From contig NZ_LGDV01000130.1 in NCBI RefSeq assembly GCF_001280015.1, positions 62,001 through 126,000 on the forward strand: DNA of 64,000 bases, in the 5' to 3' direction. The position numbers and the translations under genes are program-made. Under the pieces are notes generated by a model that searched no databases, had not been told where the DNA came from, and was given only the letters and a program-made list of their open reading frames with translations. Every line of letters starts with the position of its first letter. The stretch's first letter is position 1. Of this stretch, positions 18,013-26,308 are shown piece by piece. The DNA comes from Streptomyces sp. MMG1121. Its GTDB lineage: Bacteria > Actinomycetota > Actinomycetes > Streptomycetales > Streptomycetaceae.

Positions 18013-18750
18013 ATGTCGCAGGACGTGGGTCCCGAGGGACTGGATGACCGGCTCACTCCGGTGTTGCGGCCGGTGCGGGCCGGCAACGGCTTCGAGGAGG
18101 CGCTGGAGCAGATCCTGCAGGTCGTACGGCTCGGCCTGGTGCCGGGCGGCGAACGGCTGCCGGCCGAGCGGGAGCTGGCGGAGCGGCTCGGGATCAGCCG
18201 GGTGACGCTGCGCGAGGTGCTGAAGGTGCTCCAGGATCAGGGGCTGGTGGAGGCGCGGCGCGGGCGGTACGGCGGAACGTTCGTGCTGCCGCGCGCGGAC
18301 GCCGGCGGCGAGGACGAGCTGCGGCGGCGGATCGCCGAGGTCGACGTCGAGGACGTCCTGCGGTTCCGCGAGGTGCTGGAGGTGGGCGCGGCCGGGCTGT
18401 GCGCGGTGCACGGGCTGACGGACGAGCAGGCGGGGCGGCTGCGGCAGGCGCTGGACCACACGCACGAGGCCCCGCTCGCCGACTACCGGCGCCAGGACAC
18501 GCTGCTGCACCTGACGCTCGCCGAGCTGTGCGGTTCACCGTCGCTGACCGCGCAGTACGCGGCGGTGCGGGCCACGGTCAACGATCTGCTCGACTGCATC
18601 CCGCTGCTGGTGCGCAACCTGGAGCACTCCCAGCGGCAGCACACCGCGCTGGTGGAGGCGGTGCTGGACGGGGACGCGGACGGGGCGCGGGAGATGATGC
18701 GCGAGCACTGCGCGGGCACGGCGGCCCTGCTGCGGGGCTTCCTGACGTGA
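18013..18750 (+). CDS. GntR-family (FadR/FCD) transcriptional regulator
   Basis: 245 residues. A winged helix of about residues 25-95 contains LPAERELAERLGISRVTLREVL and GLVEARRGRYGG. An all-helical FCD ligand-binding domain of about 110-240 follows. FCD regulators bind carboxylate ligands, often through metal. It is divergent from glnA4 with 96 bp between them and is followed by the amidotransferase gene, so it most likely controls the gamma-glutamyl amine operon. GGGAAGGGGG serves as ribosome binding site. Confidence 0.88.
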   Translation: MSQDVGPEGLDDRLTPVLRPVRAGNGFEEALEQILQVVRLGLVPGGERLPAERELAERLGISRVTLREVLKVLQDQGLVEARRGRYGGTFVLPRADAGGEDELRRRIAEVDVEDVLRFREVLEVGAAGLCAVHGLTDEQAGRLRQALDHTHEAPLADYRRQDTLLHLTLAELCGSPSLTAQYAAVRATVNDLLDCIPLLVRNLEHSQRQHTALVEAVLDGDADGAREMMREHCAGTAALLRGFLT

Positions 18751-18826
18751 GGACGGTCTGCAAAGGTATGGGCATGAACCTTTGTGCGGGTCTCTGGGCG
18801 GGCCCGCGGACCGTGGGGAGGGCGGC

Positions 18827-19516
18827 ATGACCGTACGACCGCTGATCGGCGTCAGCACGTACCTGGAGTCAGCCACGCGCTGGGGCGTGTGGGAGCTGGA
18901 GGCGGTCCTGGTGCCGGCCGGCTATCCACGGCTGGTGCAGCGGGCCGGCGGGCTGGCCTGCCTGCTGCCGCCGGACGCGCCGGAACAGGCCGCCGCGGCG
19001 GTGGCACGGCTCGACGGGCTGGTCATCGCGGGCGGCCCGGACGTGGACCCGGCCCGGTACGGCGCCGAGCGCTCACCCCGCACGGGCCCGCCCGCGCCGC
19101 AGCGGGACGCCTGGGAGCTGGCGCTGATCGACGCGGCGCTGACGGCGGGCGTGCCGCTGCTGGGGATCTGCCGGGGCATGCAGCTGCTGAACGTCGCCCT
19201 CGGCGGCACGCTCGTCCAGCACATGGAGGGGCACGCGGAGGTGGTCGGGGTCTTCGGCAGCCATCCGGTCAAGCCGGTGCCGGGCACGCTGTACGCCGGG
19301 ATCGCCCCGGCGGAGACCGCCGTGCCGACCTACCACCACCAGGCGGTCGAGCGGCTCGGCCGGGGTCTCGTCGCCTCGGCGTACGCGGCGGACGGCACGG
19401 TCGAGGCGGTGGAACTGCCCTCGGCCGAGAGCTGGGTGCTCGGAGTGCAGTGGCATCCGGAGATGGGCGAGGACCTGCGGGTGATGCGGGCACTGGTCGC
19501 GGCGGCCACGAGGTGA
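18827..19516 (+). CDS. Class I glutamine amidotransferase-like gamma-glutamyl hydrolase (PuuD type)
   Basis: 229 residues of the peptidase C26 family. The catalytic triad is clear: Cys115 in LGICRGMQ, His210 and Glu212 in QWHPE. PuuD-type enzymes cleave gamma-glutamyl-GABA and related amides, releasing glutamate at the end of gamma-glutamylated amine breakdown. This fits the neighbouring glnA4, ALDH and SDR. The ATG at 18827 has GGGGAGGG upstream. It is 76 bp downstream of the GntR gene and probably shares its transcript. Confidence 0.88.
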   Translation: MTVRPLIGVSTYLESATRWGVWELEAVLVPAGYPRLVQRAGGLACLLPPDAPEQAAAAVARLDGLVIAGGPDVDPARYGAERSPRTGPPAPQRDAWELALIDAALTAGVPLLGICRGMQLLNVALGGTLVQHMEGHAEVVGVFGSHPVKPVPGTLYAGIAPAETAVPTYHHQAVERLGRGLVASAYAADGTVEAVELPSAESWVLGVQWHPEMGEDLRVMRALVAAATR

Positions 19517-19582
19517 GCCGTGAACGGGCGCCGGGGAGGCGGCAGTTGGGGACAGCCGCGCCCGTGCCCCCGGCCCCCTGGC

Positions 19583-20536
19583 TCACAGCCGCTGTCTGAG
19601 CCAGGTCAGGGCCACCTCGCCCTGGGCGCGCTGGAAGGGGCGCAGGGTGGGCAGGCCGGGCGGGGGCGGGTTCAGGGAACTGCGCAGGAGGTAGCCGCTG
19701 AAGCCGGCCAGCGCGGCGGTCACCGCGTCCGGGTCGGCGTCCCGGCCCAGCGGATGCGTGGTGAACACCTCCTCGGGATCGGGTCCGCCCTGCGACCGCA
19801 CGCACGGCAGCATGACGAGCAGGTCGAACCAGGGCGCGGCGCGCAGGGCGTGCGGCCAGTCCACGAAGACGACGCCCCCGTCAGCCGTGAGCAGCACGTT
19901 GTCCGCACGCAGGTCGGCATGGGCCAGGGTGTCCCCCGAGGCGCCCTCGGGCCAGCGGGCCTCCAGCGCGGCGAGGTCGGCCAGATGGTCGGCGGTCCAG
20001 GCACCGAGCCGGTCGCGCACGTCGCCCGCCTCGCCGTCGAGGAGACCGCGCCAGCCGCTGAAGGCCTCGGCCAGGTCCTCGGCGGCGGACGGGACGTCGA
20101 GGGGGCACGGTGTGCCGGTACGGCCGAGCACGGTCACGGCGTCGAGCACCCGGCGCAGCTCGTCCGGCCGCCAGGGCACGTGCGGCTGGCTCCCGGCCAC
20201 CTCCTCGAAGACCAGCGCCACCCAGGTGCCGTCGTCGTACGTCCCGAGCAGCCGGGGCGCGGGTACGGCGGCCGGGAGCGCGGCGGCGTTGCGCGCCTCC
20301 CGGCGGTGCAGCACGGGGCTGTGCGGGTTGGCCTCGGCGCTCACCGCCTTGACGAAGCCGGTGCCGCCCGTCGCGGTGCGCACGCGCGCGGCGACACCGG
20401 GCGAGAAGCCGCCACTCTGTGTCCGCGACCGTACGACCGGCGCACCGAGCATCTCGCCCACGGCGTGCCGGACGGCGGGCGGGAGTTCCTCCCAGGGGGT
20501 GCGGACGCCCGTGGCGGGCGGAGCGGTGTGGGTCAT
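19583..20536 (-). CDS. Aminoglycoside phosphotransferase-family kinase
   Basis: 317 residues with the APH/choline-kinase fold. The catalytic loop reads HADLRADNVLL (HxDxxxxN) and the metal-binding Asp lies in VVFVDWPHA. An N-terminal nucleotide-binding lobe with GTGFVKAVSAE and a C-terminal helical region complete the domain. The family phosphorylates small-molecule hydroxyls. Most chromosomal Streptomyces members are not resistance enzymes and the substrate here is unknown. The start could be ATG 20536 or ATG 20545, and neither has a clear ribosome binding site. It is convergent with the amidotransferase gene. Confidence 0.78.
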   Translation of the reverse strand: MTHTAPPATGVRTPWEELPPAVRHAVGEMLGAPVVRSRTQSGGFSPGVAARVRTATGGTGFVKAVSAEANPHSPVLHRREARNAAALPAAVPAPRLLGTYDDGTWVALVFEEVAGSQPHVPWRPDELRRVLDAVTVLGRTGTPCPLDVPSAAEDLAEAFSGWRGLLDGEAGDVRDRLGAWTADHLADLAALEARWPEGASGDTLAHADLRADNVLLTADGGVVFVDWPHALRAAPWFDLLVMLPCVRSQGGPDPEEVFTTHPLGRDADPDAVTAALAGFSGYLLRSSLNPPPPGLPTLRPFQRAQGEVALTWLRQRL

Positions 20537-20673
20537 GCGGAGCATGGTGCGGGGCGCGATGGCCACCCGGCCAGCGGTTTTCCGTACGGCCGCGGCCCGC
20601 AGGGGTGCGCGGAACCGCGCGATCGGCCCACGTCGCACCCGGCAGCCGGACGGGGCCCCGCGGCCCGGTCCCG

Positions 20674-21597
20674 TCATCCCCGCGTCAGCGACAACAACTC
20701 CCGCGCGGGGCCCGCGGGGCGGTGGCCCGTCGGCCAGACCGCGCGCAGATCACGGCGGAGCGAGACGCCCTCGACCGGGATGCTGACCAGGCGGCGCATG
20801 GCCAGCTCCTCCCCCACGACCAGCTCGCTGAGGACCGAGGGGCCCGCTCCGCTGACCGCCGACGCCTTGACCGCCGTGGTCGAGGACAGCTCGATCAGGG
20901 GGCGGGCGAGGCCGCCGAGCGCGGCGTCCAGGACCTGGCGGGTGCCGGAGCCGCGCTCGCGCAGGATCAGCGGGGTCTCGGCGAGTTCCCGCGCGGTCAC
21001 GGGGCGTCTGCGGCGGGCCCAGGGGTGGCCGGGCGCGGTGACGACGATCAGGCGGTCCTGGGCGATGACCGTGGAGTCCAGGCCGGTCGGAACGGTCAGG
21101 CCCTCCACGAAGCCGAGGTCCGCCTCGCCGCTCAGCAGCAGTTCCGCGACCTTCGCCGAGTTGCCGGCGAGCAGGGACACCGCCGTGTCCGGGCGCTCGG
21201 CGTGCAGCGCGAGGAGCCAGCCGGGCAGCAGGTACTCGGCGATGGTCATGCTCGCCGCGACCCTGAGACGTGAGTCCCGCCGGTCCCGCAGCGCCCGCGC
21301 GCCCGCGTCGAAGGCGGCCGCGGCCTCCACCACCCGGCGGGCCCAGTCCGTCACCAGGGCACCGGCGTCGGTGAGCCGGGAGCCGCGCGGCGAGCGGTCG
21401 ACCAGGGCCACCCCCAGCTGCCGTTCCATCGAGCGGATCCGGCTGCTGGCGGCGGGCTGGGTGATGCCGACCTCGCGTGCCGCCGCGCCGAGACTGCCCA
21501 GCCGCGCCACCGCCAGCAGCAGCTCCAATGCGGCCAGGTCCGGCACCCGGTGGGCCAGTGATGCCGTGCGCCCGTACGTCCCCTCCACCTCACTCAT
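20674..21597 (-). CDS. LysR-family transcriptional regulator
   Basis: 307 residues. The N-terminal HTH (about 21-80) contains GSLGAAAREVGITQPAASSR, and a two-lobed periplasmic-binding-like effector domain follows. It resembles CysB/CbbR-like regulators in layout. It is divergent from a TDT-family exporter with 70 bp between starts, and a T-N11-A palindrome overlaps its own start codon. It should therefore autoregulate and control the exporter. The ligand is unknown; sulfur or organic acid compounds would be plausible from TDT substrates. Confidence 0.92.
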   Translation of the reverse strand: MSEVEGTYGRTASLAHRVPDLAALELLLAVARLGSLGAAAREVGITQPAASSRIRSMERQLGVALVDRSPRGSRLTDAGALVTDWARRVVEAAAAFDAGARALRDRRDSRLRVAASMTIAEYLLPGWLLALHAERPDTAVSLLAGNSAKVAELLLSGEADLGFVEGLTVPTGLDSTVIAQDRLIVVTAPGHPWARRRRPVTARELAETPLILRERGSGTRQVLDAALGGLARPLIELSSTTAVKASAVSGAGPSVLSELVVGEELAMRRLVSIPVEGVSLRRDLRAVWPTGHRPAGPARELLSLTRG

Positions 21598-21619
21598 AAG
21601 ACCAGCTTATGCCCACATA
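21596..21619. promoter_or_regulatory. LysR operator candidate (T-N11-A)
   Basis: Perfect inverted repeat ATAAG-ACCAG-CTTAT (21596-21610), containing T-N11-A, overlaps the LysR ATG. A second dyad TATG-CCCA-CATA (21608-21619) adjoins it toward the exporter gene. Both lie in the divergent LysR/TDT promoter region. Confidence 0.6.
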
Positions 21620-21667
21620 GAGAGGAACTCCCTGGTCAGGGGCGGATCCGGGCGGCACCGTGGATGC

Positions 21668-22834
21668 ATGGTCACCGCAGTCCACCCCTCGCCCGTCCCC
21701 TCCGTCCCGCGCGCCGCCCGCGTGCGGCACCTCGGCCCCAACTGGTACGCCGCCGTCATGGGCACGGCCGTCCTCGGCACGGCCGGTATCGCGCTGCCCG
21801 GGCACGGAGCGGTGCCGCGCGGCGTTCTCGCGGGTACCTGGGCCCTGTCCCTGATCGCGCTGACGGCCCTGCTGGCGGCCCGCGCTCTGCACTGGATCCA
21901 CCACCGCGACCAGGCCCGGGCCCATCTCCTGGATCCCGCCGTGGCGCCCTTCTACGGCTGTCTGTCCATGGCTCTGCTGGCGGTCGGCGGCGGCGCGCTG
22001 ACCGCCGGGCTGCCCCTGATCGGCACGCGGACGGCCGTGGCGCTGGACACCGTGCTGTTCACCGCGGGTACGGCGGTCGGGCTCGCGGCCGCCGTGGCCG
22101 TGCCGTACCTGATGGCCGTGCGGCATCGGGTCGAGCCCGCCCAGGCGACCCCGGTGTGGCTGCTGCCGCTGGTCGCGCCGATGGTGTCGGCCGCGCTCGG
22201 TCCGCTGCTCGTGCCGCATCTGCCGCCGGGGCAGCCCCGGGAGACCCTGCTGCTGGCCTGCTTCGCGATGTTCGGGCTGAGCCTGTTCGCGACGCTGCTG
22301 ATGCTGCCGCTCGTCTTCGCCCGGCTGATCGGCGGGGGCCCGCTGCCGCTCGCGCTCACCCCGACCATGTTCCTGGTCCTCGGCCCGCTCGGGCAGTCCA
22401 CGACCGCGGTCGCCAAGATCGCGGACGCGGCTCCCGGCGTCGTACCGGCCCCCTACGACCGCGGTCTGGGCGTCTTCGCCGTGCTGTACGGCGTGCCGGT
22501 CATGGGCTTCGCGCTGCTGTGGCTGGCGCTCTGCGTCGCCCATGTGGTGCGGGCCCGGCGCGCGGGCATGGGGTTCGCGATGACCTGGTGGGCGTTCACC
22601 TTCCCGGTGGGCACCTGTGTCACCGGCGCCGCGGCGCTCGCCCGGCACACGGGCCTCGTCGTCTACGACGGGCTGGACATCGGGCTGTACGCCGTCCTGG
22701 TCACCGCCTGGCTGGCCGCCGCCGGCGGGACCCTGCGCGGGCTGCTCAGCGGCGAGCTGCTCGCAGCGCCTCGGCCAGCACCCCCGGCGCTTCGGCCAGC
22801 GACGGTCCGTACCACGTCAGGTGCCGCCCGCTGA
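21668..22834 (+). CDS. TDT-family transporter (tellurite-resistance/dicarboxylate or sulfite exporter type)
   Basis: 388 residues with about ten predicted membrane helices, matching the voltage-dependent anion channel/TDT family (TehA, Mae1, Ssu1). It opens with a short cytoplasmic tail and HLGPNWYAAVMGTAVLGTAG, the family's typical first helix. Members move tellurite, malate, sulfite or other small anions, and the substrate here cannot be told. It is controlled by the divergent LysR gene. Its last 89 bases overlap, tail to tail, the end of the BtuF-like gene on the other strand. Confidence 0.85.
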   Translation: MVTAVHPSPVPSVPRAARVRHLGPNWYAAVMGTAVLGTAGIALPGHGAVPRGVLAGTWALSLIALTALLAARALHWIHHRDQARAHLLDPAVAPFYGCLSMALLAVGGGALTAGLPLIGTRTAVALDTVLFTAGTAVGLAAAVAVPYLMAVRHRVEPAQATPVWLLPLVAPMVSAALGPLLVPHLPPGQPRETLLLACFAMFGLSLFATLLMLPLVFARLIGGGPLPLALTPTMFLVLGPLGQSTTAVAKIADAAPGVVPAPYDRGLGVFAVLYGVPVMGFALLWLALCVAHVVRARRAGMGFAMTWWAFTFPVGTCVTGAAALARHTGLVVYDGLDIGLYAVLVTAWLAAAGGTLRGLLSGELLAAPRPAPPALRPATVRTTSGAAR

Positions 22835-23480
22835 CCAGCGCGCAGGGCAGGCCGGGGAAGGCCTCCGGGCCGTCGTCGGCGGTGAAGCGGTAGGGCTCGT
22901 CGGGCAGGACCACCAGATCCGGGGCCGCCGCGCGCAGCTCCTCCAGCGGGACGCGGGGATAGCGGTCCGGGTGACCCGTGCAACGGTGGTCCACACCGAG
23001 CCGGGCCAGGACGTCGCCCGCGAAGGTGTCCCGGCCCAGGACCATCCAGGGCCGGCGCCAGATCGGTACGACGGCCGTCCTGCGCTCCGCCGGCTCCGGC
23101 AGCGCGTCCCAGGCCGCCTCCGCCTCGTCCAGCCAGCGCGGGCGACCCGGCACACCGCACGCGCCGAGCACCCGGGCCAGCTCGGCGAACGCCTGCGGCA
23201 CGCTCCGCACCTCGGTGACCAGCACGTCGAGGCCCGCCGCCCGCAGCACGTCGAGGTCCGGCGCGCGGTTCTCCTCCTCGTTGGCGATCACCAGGTCGGG
23301 GGCGAGCGCGAGGACCTGATCGAGCGCGGGGTTCTTGGTGCCGCCGATCCGGGTGACGTCCAGGTCGGCCGGATGGCTGCACCAGTCGGTGGCGCCGACG
23401 AGGGCACCCGGCAGCGTCATGGCGACGGCCTCGGTGAGGGACGGGACGAGGGAGACGACCCGCGGACGATCGACGGCCAT
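22746..23480 (-). CDS. BtuF-like helical-backbone metal receptor (cobalamin-binding family), no signal peptide
   Basis: 244 residues of the PF01497 type III periplasmic-binding fold: opening RVVSLVPSLTEAVAMTL, then VGATDWCSHP, a long backbone helix and ALAPDLVIANEEENR. Normal members are lipoproteins delivering B12 or siderophores to ABC importers. This one starts MAVDRPRVV with no signal sequence or lipobox and no importer gene beside it, so it is probably cytoplasmic with a different role. The ATG is preceded by GGGAGGAGG. It lies 23 bp downstream of the XRE-cupin gene in the same direction. Its 3' end overlaps the TDT gene by 89 bp. Confidence 0.82.
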   Translation of the reverse strand: MAVDRPRVVSLVPSLTEAVAMTLPGALVGATDWCSHPADLDVTRIGGTKNPALDQVLALAPDLVIANEEENRAPDLDVLRAAGLDVLVTEVRSVPQAFAELARVLGACGVPGRPRWLDEAEAAWDALPEPAERRTAVVPIWRRPWMVLGRDTFAGDVLARLGVDHRCTGHPDRYPRVPLEELRAAAPDLVVLPDEPYRFTADDGPEAFPGLPCALVSGRHLTWYGPSLAEAPGVLAEALRAARR

Positions 23481-23503
23481 GCGGACCTCCTCCCGCCCGA
23501 CTC

Positions 23504-24076
23504 TCAGCGGGCCCGGTCCTGGACGGCCTCGATGTGTTCCGCCACCGCCACCACGATGACCCGGGTGTCCGGTACCGTCGCCCGCCAGCGGTGCCGTACC
23601 CCACCGGTCAGATACAGGGTGTCGCCGCGGCCGAGGCGGTACGCGCGGCCCTCCGCCTCGATCTCGACGGCGCCGTCGGCGACGTACATCAGCTCGTCGT
23701 TGCGGTGCTGGAACTCGCGGCCGGCCTCGTGGTCGCCGGTGAACTCGGAGGCGTTCAGCTGGTGGTGGCCGCGGACCAGCGAGCGGGTGCGCGGCTCGAA
23801 GTCGCCCTCGGCGAGCGGCTCGGCGCGCAGGACGTCCACGCTGGCGGCCGGGTCGGCGGCGGCGAGGAGTTCGACGGCCGTGGTGCGCAGGGCGTCGGCC
23901 AGTTTCTCCAGGGAGGTGCGGCTGGGGCGGGCCCGGTCGTTCTCGACCTGGCTGAGGAAGGGCACGGACAGGCCGCTGCGCTCGGCCACGACGGCGAGGG
24001 TCAGTTCCAGCGCACGGCGGCGCCGCCGGACGGCCGCGCCCACCCGCACGGGCTGTTGGTCTTTGTGGTCGCCCAT
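23504..24076 (-). CDS. XRE-family regulator with cupin sensor domain
   Basis: 190 residues: an HTH_3 DNA-binding domain (about 11-66, with SGLSVPFLSQVENDRARPS) and a cupin_2 barrel (about 105-180, with HRNDELMYVADGAVEIEAEG and GDTLYLTGGVRHRW). His and Glu residues in the barrel could hold a metal. This architecture is shared by PuuR, SutR and other metabolic repressors. It is first in a two-gene unit with the BtuF-like gene, so it may regulate itself and that gene. The ATG at 24076 is used; an upstream start would cross the predicted leader. Confidence 0.85.
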   Translation of the reverse strand: MGDHKDQQPVRVGAAVRRRRRALELTLAVVAERSGLSVPFLSQVENDRARPSRTSLEKLADALRTTAVELLAAADPAASVDVLRAEPLAEGDFEPRTRSLVRGHHQLNASEFTGDHEAGREFQHRNDELMYVADGAVEIEAEGRAYRLGRGDTLYLTGGVRHRWRATVPDTRVIVVAVAEHIEAVQDRAR

Positions 24077-24157
24077 CGCTCCGGCTCCCTCCCTCGCTCG
24101 TCGTGCCGTGGTCCGGGTGCCCGCGGTCGGGCACATGTCTTCCGATGACTTCTCTGC

Positions 24158-24163
24158 ACCCTA
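24158..24163 (-). promoter_or_regulatory. Candidate promoter of the XRE-cupin gene
   Basis: Minus-strand TAGGGT with TGAAAC 17 bp upstream. Predicted leader of about 75 nt. The rest of the 417-bp gap 24077-24493 shows only a terminator and no gene. Confidence 0.4.
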
Positions 24164-24417
24164 CGCATGTTCGGCAAACCGTTTCACGCGCCTGCCACAT
24201 CCCTGTCATGTCCCCGTGTCCCCACCCTCATGGTTCACGCCAGTATGTCGCGGTCGGGGCCCTGTCCGAAGTGGTGTCGGCGCCGGGCCGGACCCCGCCG
24301 ACGAGCTGGGCCGCGAGCCCCGGCCCGCGCCGAGGAGCGCGACGTTCCGTGATTGGCCGGATCCTTGCCGTACGCGCGGGCGCACGACGCGGACGGTCGC
24401 GCGGGGTCCGGACGCCG

Positions 24418-24470
24418 CGAGGGGCGGACCGAGCCGGACGCGCGGCGGCGTACGGCGGGCCCGCCCCTCG
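24418..24470 (-). terminator. Terminator of the glycine-betaine ABC operon
   Basis: Perfect 10-bp arms CGAGGGGCGG (24418-24427) and CCGCCCCTCG (24461-24470), with a GC-rich 33-nt intervening sequence. It begins about 23 bp after the stop of the permease-binding protein gene. Confidence 0.6.
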
Positions 24471-24493
24471 GGCGGCGGTCGGGACCGGTCGGG

Positions 24494-26308
24494 TCACCCG
24501 GCCGCCTGGCTCCGGCCCTTCTGCTTGGCGACCGGAGCCCACTGGTCGACCAGGCCCGGGTTCGCGCGCAGCCAGGTGCGCACGGCGTCCTGTTCCTTGC
24601 CCTTGCCGGCCTTCTGGATCTGCGCCTCCAGACCGGTCAGCTGCTTCTCGGTCATGGAGAAGTCCTTCAGCCAGGTGCCGACCTGGGGGTTGTCCTGGGC
24701 GAAGCCCTTGCGGCTGAGGGTGTGCACCCCGTCGCCCGAGCCCCAGGCGCCCTTGGGGTCCTTCAGCCTCTTGAGGTCGTAGTCGCTGTAGGCCCAGTGC
24801 GGCGACCACAGGGTGACGAGGACCGGCTGCTTCTTGGCGTAGGCGCGCTGCAGCTCGGCGAGCATGGCCGGGGTGGAGCCGTCGATCACGTCGTACGTGC
24901 CCTGGAGACCGTACTCCTTGAGGACCTTGCTCTTGAGCAGGCCCATCTCGCCCGCGCTGGGCTCGATGCCGACGATCTTGCCGCCGAACTCGGAGGCGTG
25001 GTCCTTCAGGTCCGCCAGGGAGTTCACGTCCTTCACGTACGAGGGGACGGTCAGCTCCAGGGAGGTCGGGCCGTACCACTTGCCGAGGTCGTCGAGCTGC
25101 TTGCCGTACTTCTTCCAGTACTCGGCGTGCGTCGTGGGCAGCCAGGAGTCGGTCTCGAAGTCGAGCTGGCCGGTGGCGAGACCGGTGTAGAGGGGGCCGG
25201 CCGCGTACTGGGTGGTGGTGACCTTGAAGCCGCGCTCCTCCAGGATCTCCTTCCAGAGGAACGTCGAGGCGACGCCCTCGTCCCAGGGGATGTAGCCGAT
25301 CTTGATCTGCTTGCCCTTGCCGACGTCGGTGCCGGAGGCCTCGGAGTCGCCGGAGGACCCGCCGAAGACACCCATGCCGCCCGCGACGAGTGCCAGGACG
25401 ACCACGCCGACGACGGCGACGGCCGGACGCGGGCGGTACGACCACGCGCGCGTGCGGGCCTTGGCGGCGGCCCTGCGGCCGAGCGGGGAGAGCTGGGTGC
25501 CGAGGGCGCCGGTCATCCGGTCGAGGTAGATGGCGAGGACGACGATGCCGACGCCCGCCTCGAAGCCGTAGCCGATGTCGAGCTGGCCGATGGCCTCGTT
25601 CACGGCGCCGCCGAGGCCGCCGGTGCCGACCATGCCGGCGATGACGACCATGGACAGGCCGAGCATGATCACCTGGTTGACGCCGGCCATGATGGTCGGC
25701 AGGGCGAGCGGCAGCTGGACGCGCCAGAGCGTGTTGCGCGGAGTGGTGCCGAACGCCTCGGCGGCCTCGACCAGTTCGGCGTCGACCTGGCGGATGCCCA
25801 GCTCGGTCATGCGGACGCCGGGGGCGAGCGCGAAGATCAGCGTGGCGACGACACCGGCGGCGGTGCCGAGTCCGAAGAAGAGCATGGCCGGGATCAGCAG
25901 GACCATCGACGGCATCGTCTGGAGCAGGTCCAGGACGGGCCGTACGGTCGCGCTGACCGCCTTGGAGCGGGCGGCCCAGATGCCCAGCGGGACCGAGATC
26001 ACCAGCGCGATCACGGTCGCCACGAGAACGAGGGCGAGCGTGGACATGGCCTGGTCCCACAGCTGGAGCGAGTCGACCAGCGCGAATCCGGCGAAGGCGA
26101 GGACACCGGCGAGCAGGCCGCGCAGCCACCAGGCGATGACCGCGAGGATGCCGGCCATCAGCAGCGGCTCGGGGGCGGCGAGCACCGTGTCGATGCCGTT
26201 GTACATGCCCTCCATGACCGCCTTGATGGCGTCGAAGAGCCAGGAGAAGTGGTCGACCAGCCAGTTGACGCCGGAGTCGACCCAGTCGCCGAGCGGGATT
26301 CTAGGCAC
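24494..26308 (-). CDS. Glycine betaine/proline ABC transporter, permease fused to substrate-binding protein
   Basis: 604 residues combining two ProU-type subunits. Residues about 40-290 form the ProW permease with the coupling EAA loop VEAAEAFGTTPRNTLWRV. A further membrane segment (about 295-318) tethers an OpuAC-type binding domain (about 325-600) outside the cell. Tryptophans that could cage the quaternary ammonium are present (IPWDEG, WLPTTHAEYW, WSPHWAYSDYD). The family imports glycine betaine or related compatible solutes for osmoprotection. The GTG start at 26308 overlaps the ATPase stop by 8 bp, so the two are coupled. Confidence 0.93.
   Translation of the reverse strand: MPRIPLGDWVDSGVNWLVDHFSWLFDAIKAVMEGMYNGIDTVLAAPEPLLMAGILAVIAWWLRGLLAGVLAFAGFALVDSLQLWDQAMSTLALVLVATVIALVISVPLGIWAARSKAVSATVRPVLDLLQTMPSMVLLIPAMLFFGLGTAAGVVATLIFALAPGVRMTELGIRQVDAELVEAAEAFGTTPRNTLWRVQLPLALPTIMAGVNQVIMLGLSMVVIAGMVGTGGLGGAVNEAIGQLDIGYGFEAGVGIVVLAIYLDRMTGALGTQLSPLGRRAAAKARTRAWSYRPRPAVAVVGVVVLALVAGGMGVFGGSSGDSEASGTDVGKGKQIKIGYIPWDEGVASTFLWKEILEERGFKVTTTQYAAGPLYTGLATGQLDFETDSWLPTTHAEYWKKYGKQLDDLGKWYGPTSLELTVPSYVKDVNSLADLKDHASEFGGKIVGIEPSAGEMGLLKSKVLKEYGLQGTYDVIDGSTPAMLAELQRAYAKKQPVLVTLWSPHWAYSDYDLKRLKDPKGAWGSGDGVHTLSRKGFAQDNPQVGTWLKDFSMTEKQLTGLEAQIQKAGKGKEQDAVRTWLRANPGLVDQWAPVAKQKGRSQAAG

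Noticed and set aside
19520..21667. Plus-strand open frame running for 700 codons upstream of the TDT exporter
   Set aside because: It runs antisense through the phosphotransferase and LysR genes. Only the last 388 codons from 21668 encode a recognisable protein.
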